NCBI RefSeq assembly: GCF_035582795.1
Contig: NC_134367.1
Span: 108,300,062-108,364,061 of the forward strand
DNA: 64,000 nucleotides
Reading direction: 5' to 3'
From: Mycteria americana
Taxonomy: Eukaryota > Chordata > Aves > Ciconiiformes > Ciconiidae
The translations under genes were made by a program, and so were the position numbers. The notes under the pieces were generated by a model. The model was not told the DNA's origin. It saw only the letters and a program-made list of their open reading frames with translations, and searched no databases. This document shows, piece by piece, positions 58,901 to 64,000 of the stretch (position 1 is the first letter of the stretch; each line of letters begins with the position of its first letter).

Positions 58901-61119
58901 CAGTTAAATGCTTCCTGTTCTGAGGGTGAAGTTGCACACTGCAGCTAAGCTAGTGCGATAGCCTTGTCTCTGCACCAGCTCTGGCAAGTGTCAGGTCCAC
59001 CTTTGAGTCAGCTCGGCTTGCCAACTGGGGAGAAATATAACCTAGTATGAGGGGGGGTTTGGGGGAGAATGGTTTTCTGTGATCTCTGCCAAGAGAAGCA
59101 GCTCAATTCAGGGGCTGAAGAGCACTGGGGCTGGTGGGGCAGGGATGGGGCTGGAATCTTATCATAAGGAATCTTATCACCTTAGAGAGGGTGAAGTTAT
59201 TTGTTACGGTTTGAGCAAGAGACGTGAAAAGCTTAACATTTTAAACATCAGATTTTTATCTCTCTTCCAATAGTCTTTCTGTTAGCATTAATAGTATGAG
59301 CAGCTAAATGTTCTTGTCAACCATAAAAATTTGCAGTGCACTAAATCTTGCTGTATTCCATGTTTAGCATCACATGGCAGTGAATTCTAAAGGCTGATTG
59401 ATTTCAAAGATATCAAGGTGCCAACTTTAGATTTTTATTGAATGTTCTCTTGTCATGAGCAGACAACTTGCTTTACTTCTGTTGTATTTCTCTCCACTGT
59501 TACGCTGCAACTGGGAACAATATTTTTTCTAATGAGACTCCTGAGTGTGGAGCTCCAGTAAGAGCAATAACATCTGGCTGTAATAAGGCTTTGCTCTCTT
59601 TCCCCAGCTTTGATTTCCACATGCCAAATGCTTGGTGGCTTCATCCAGCTGCATCTTGCTCAGAGGACATGAGGTATGGGGAAGAAAATGAAGGTGCTGT
59701 ATGCAAATACAGGAAATGCAGGCAGCTGATGGGGAAACAATAAAAGGTGGGAATATAACATGCAACTCTCGTGAATGTGAGAGACCACTTAATGCTCTGA
59801 GACAAGGAGGACAGAAATTGTCAATTCTGGCTAACTCCTCTGTGCAGCTATTCTCCATATAGTTTTTAGTATGGTGCACTCCTTTTCTTTGCAAGGTAAA
59901 TAATTTCTGTAACTTCAGTGTCTTTTGATGGGGTTTTTTTTTCCTTTGCCTTCTGAGAGAGTATTATAGTCAGAATGGCAACAGTGTTGCTTTACTAAGT
60001 AAAGTTAGGATGGAGGTTAAATGGAAATTCTATGATTGGGAATCAGTTTCTTGATGCTGGCAGAGAAGAATAAAAGCAGGGGCTTAGAGAAAGATGCTGC
60101 AACACTGACAAGAACTTTCCTTTGGGAGAAGGACCTGAGGAATCAATTGAGAACAACAATGAAGTGGTCTCAGGTGGCAGTTGCATTAAAGATGCATTTT
60201 GCCAGTACAGTAATTGACTCTCTAAATAAGAGCTGATCAAATGAGCCATTCGTATCTCTAAAGAACTGGAAGCAGAGAATTTGAATGAATTAGATTTACA
60301 AGGCAATTAAGTAAATGAGGATTTTCTTTACTGAATCTTTTCATTATTTTCAATATTTTTCTTTTAATGATTGTCATATCTGATCAGGTAATGACTCTGT
60401 TACAAAGCAGGTAGAACAATTAAATGAGTTAAAATATAGTACAAATGTAAGTGCATCCTATTGCAGAGGTGAAAAAATCAATGAATGTCCTTGTACCTTG
60501 GTGGGTGGGATGGAAGTTGGGTAGAAGCTTTGGAGGATGAGGTCCTGCAGTAGCAGAGGGTGTGCCTTTAAGATTGTATCAATGCCTAACTTAAACATTG
60601 ACCATGTCCTTGGAAGCAAAATATTTGTGTGATTCATGGATTTGTCAAGCTGGGTTTTTTCCTTCTTCTGTTTGCTTCGTTGCTTGGATAAGTGATGGAG
60701 TGAAGTCTGGAGGTGAATGTAGGAACATTTACTTGAAATTTAGAATTAAACCTTTTTTCATTTGACGAAAAGAAAAATACAGCTGTCTGTGTGAAGATAC
60801 TGGCACAGTTTCTCTATAGAAATGGAAAATGTATGGGTGGTTTTGGTGACAGAACATGGAGAAGAACTTGCAAATAAAACTTGCATGTATGTGTTTTCCT
60901 GCTTCCCATGTTCACATTACCCAGTTAACATCTTTAAAGGGACTGAATAGCAGGCTAGAAATATTTACCTTCTGCATTTCCAAGCAAAACATTACAATAG
61001 TACCTACAGATTAGAAATCTTCTCTCTCACTGGTCTGACAGCTTTTTGTGCTTGACAGCTCTTTTCTGAGTAGCATTTTTCATTTGCGGCTCTCTTGCTG
61101 TTTGCATCCCAGCCTAGTG
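49926..61119 (+). other. Probable intron, little identified
   Basis: Eleven kilobases with no conserved exon. A 19-base G run (52798-52816) is the only clear simple repeat. Open frames here are short and have no recognisable product. Confidence 0.5.
52798..52816. repeat. Poly(G) run, 19 bp, followed by (AG)n
   Basis: Nineteen consecutive G followed by AGAGAGAGA. Confidence 0.95.
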
Positions 61120-61120
61120 A

Positions 61121-61238
61121 AAGGACGAGGCAACAGGCACCAATTAAAATACAAGAAACTCCATTTAAACATAAGAAAAAACACTGCTTTTACTGTGAGG
61201 ATGATCAAACACTGGAACAGGTTACCCAGAGAGCCTGA
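61121..61238 (+). mobile_element. CR1 LINE fragment (plus strand)
   Basis: GGACGAGGCAACAGGCACCA, AACTCCATTTAAACATAAGA and ACTGGAACAGGTTACCCAGA are diagnostic CR1 3' region blocks. A remnant of CR1 reading frame (KHWNRLPRE) is visible. Both ends are truncated. Confidence 0.9.
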
Positions 61239-64000
61239 CTGTCTGTACCTATCTGTGTTGATATACTGTGTGTTCTTTGTGTATGCCATGGCAGTTTTAA
61301 TCATTTAATTGCAAAGCTGTACTATGATAGGGAAAACAGTGTCCAACACTAACCACTTCTACAGATTTACTCTCTTTATAGTAATGCAAAAATTGCAGTT
61401 CTTGGAAGTATGAGATGGATTATAAGAGGCATAATTTGTTTGGAAATCAGAAAATTTGGCTATATGGTTGCAGAATTGATGTCGTAGAGATAGGGCCTCT
61501 GCCATATCTGAAACTTATCTTAAAATTGTATCATGGACTCCAAATGTGAAACCTTACTCAATCAGTGAAAAAAAACTTTCATGGTTATGAACTTACAGCT
61601 CAAATAACTTCTAGGGAAAACGTTCCCCATAGAGTTGTCCATCTTGTGGCAGTCATATACTTTTCTCTGAAGAATCAGATATTTTGGTTTTTTTGAAGAT
61701 TGAGAAATCCATTATCTTGTGGGTTGATTCAGCACAATCATTCCTATATTTCAATCACAGAAATGTAAATACCTACAGTTGCATATACAGCGGTGTATAA
61801 TATTGTAGTTAGTTTCTACAAGAGAAATGACTTCATGAGCTACAGAAGGCAGTAATGCCTTTTCTAATCCATAAATAAGTATGCTTCAGTACCATTGCTA
61901 ATAGTTTCTCATAACTTGATAAATGTTGGAGAAAAGTGTGTAATTTCTGTACCAATTTACATGTAATTTCTCTTACCATAGGTGTACACCTGTCTAAAAA
62001 CATGCAAACCAAACTAACCTGTCTCTCAAATCCTCAAGAAAAAGGACTTCTGGCTCATCTTCTGTAGCAAGGAGACTCTTAGTTTTCTTTTTCTTATTGA
62101 ACATTTACATTCAGTGGTCCACTACTGCCATTGATGATGATAAAGATTCCAGCAACAGAATTTTAATGTGATTAACCTGAGACATTAAGCAGAGATTAAG
62201 TTAAAATGTCTTAACCATTCTTGGTTCATGGAAAGTAGAGCAAATCAGCAGACTGTGAAATAGCAATCGGTCTGCCTCAAAGTTTTAAGCTGGGAGTGGG
62301 AATGCTGGAATGGCAGATTTCTGCCTCCACCCCGACTTTTCTGTTACTTTTTGAGACTTTGTACTGCGCTTTTTCGAAGAAAGGTCATGAGTAGGAACAT
62401 AGTTCTCTGCTGTTCCTGAGTGCTCAAAGTCCTCTACAAGGGGAGAGTGAGTGGAGTAATAAACTGCTTTCCCTCTTTCCATTACCTCATCCTTCCACCT
62501 TCTTGTTTTTTCAGTATAAGTCAGTGTTGCAGACACTACTTTTTTTTTGCCTACTCTGGTAGTGACCTGATGAGCAAACTGTGTGTTTTGATGGTTTAGT
62601 GCAAGAAGCCTAGTTTTCACTTGCACTGTGCTATAAAATGAAAGTGTGCGCTTACAGTGTTGCTGCTTAGCTTAACAATTACAGGAGAAAGTTATATTTG
62701 TATTAGTCTTTTAATTTCTCAAAGCTGTATGAGTATCTCTTCATAGCTTGTTACAGGGCAGGGGAGAATGACAAACCACCTCACTACTTGCATTTACTTT
62801 CTACCCCATCCGGCTTTGCTGCAGTCCGTAAGACCATGTCCTGCCTGGGGAAGGGAGAAGAGTTTCTCAAATGCGTTTCAGCTCTGCGAGATATTTAGTG
62901 GCAACAGCTGCTTCCATCTGTGTACATGTGCAGGAAGAGATGTTCAGCTGAACAGGCGGCATTCTCTTTCTATTGTAGTGTGCCTAATGCTAGCATATGT
63001 TCTCAGTTTGCAAATCTGCAGAATATAATATTTTTTCTGAAGCTCATTGAACAAAATATGACTGAAAGTGTATATATTTTTGTATTTTAAAAACGAACAA
63101 AACCAAAAAAAGACCCTGAATCTTGTTGCGGTAATTTGAAGACATGACCTATTTGGTCATCTATCAGAATTGCTTTCTGTTGTAAAAGACAGGCATATTA
63201 TTTTTCCTTTCTTGCGTATTCCATCCTACTAGTGAAATACCGCCTTCTGTCTAGGTCTCCAGAGAAGGAGCCAGGGATTTTGGCTTGTACTCCCAGTTTT
63301 CACAGCGCACCTAGAATCTATTTGTAACTGGCTGATGTCATCTCAGGCAAAGCTTCAATTCACTGAGCCCACGCACCTCAGTCCACAAAATATATTTTCA
63401 ATGCAGATCTATCTGTTTGGGCATTGGGATATAGTCATCATAAATTCAGGATTGCAGATTTTTTTATAAAAAAAACCGCAAACCAACAAACTGAAAAGCA
63501 GGAATTCTATTTTAGGATAAAGTGAATTTCCCCTTTTTCCTCCTAAAAAAAAAAAAAAAAAAAAATCTGGATCTTATATAATAGCTGCAACTCGTTTTTG
63601 CCAAAATAGTGGTCAGTTGCCATACTGCTTGTGTTAGCTACTGTTTTGCAACATGAGCGAACTTGAAGCCCAGCAGCCAATTCTTTTCTCTGATACTGTC
63701 ATTTAAACACTTGTTTCACTTGTGCTTGCAAACTGAAGGGAAGGAATGGTGTAAGCCCCACTTCTGTACCAGACAAACCAGATAAAACTAGTATATTTAC
63801 AGCTTAGCTTTTGTGGAGAGGAGTGTTGACTTGGAAATCTTTTGAGGGAGTCAGTGAGCATGAAGGAAGAGTTTATTATGAATAATCAATGTTCAGGGCA
63901 ATCCAGGCAATGTAATATATGTATGGCACAGAGCAGTGTGTTCTCTTGATTGTCTGCAAAAGCTTGGAGTTGAAAGTAGACAATTAGCAGACAGAAGAAA
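61239..64000 (+). other. Probable intron to window end
   Basis: No exon or known mobile element seen. A 21-base poly(A) tract is at 63545-63565, and AT-rich patches surround it. Confidence 0.5.
63545..63565. repeat. Poly(A) tract, 21 bp
   Basis: Uninterrupted run of A. No retrocopy is recognised upstream. Confidence 0.95.

Noticed and set aside
1-64000. CRISPR arrays, bacterial operons, tRNA or rRNA genes
   Set aside because: None seen on either strand. The sequence is vertebrate nuclear DNA.

Overview
This is a window of vertebrate nuclear DNA, almost certainly from a bird. It contains several CR1 LINE fragments, including the typical avian 3' end with its ATTCTATGATTCT tail. It also has one solo LTR of a kind common in birds, ancient MIR-like SINE relics, multi-exon genes with GT-AG introns and two sharp CpG islands. 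Nothing prokaryotic or viral apart from this endogenous LTR is present. Identifications rest on reading and remembered family sequences; no alignment or database search was run.

Layout. Positions 1-1899 are intron 1 of AIDA, which runs on the minus strand; only its first coding exon (1900-2009) is in the window. A CpG island at about 1380-3170 is a shared, divergent promoter for AIDA (minus) and BROX (plus). BROX is complete: a probable non-coding first exon ends at 2417, 12 coding exons lie between 4348 and 16304, and a long 3' UTR probably ends just after the AATAAA at 19954. The spliced reading frame gives 411 codons plus stop, a BRO1-domain protein ending in the CAAX box CQIS. Positions of about 20-38 kb are mostly non-coding, with a solo LTR (24587-25275), two CR1 relics, and one exon-like ORF (31964-32096) that may be a remnant or terminal exon of FAM177B, the gene lying here in mammals. 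A second CpG island (38035-39010) carries two copies of a YY1-type element and good splice donors. By synteny (AIDA-BROX-FAM177B-DISP1) it is probably the promoter and untranslated first exon of DISP1. From 39 kb to the end I see no coding exon; this is probably the long first intron of that gene, with simple repeats and old CR1/MIR relics.

The genes are not a pathway. BROX is a farnesylated ESCRT-III partner acting at the nuclear envelope, AIDA is an Axin/JNK modulator, and DISP1 releases Hedgehog. They are neighbours by conserved synteny, and AIDA and BROX share a promoter. I found no convincing new biological system. The most useful second-look items are a CR1 copy with a 37-bp foldback at its 5' end, a foldback cluster in BROX intron 1, the possible FAM177B exon, an unassigned 43-nt exon-like segment at 46.5 kb, and an unidentified block at 20.1-20.5 kb.
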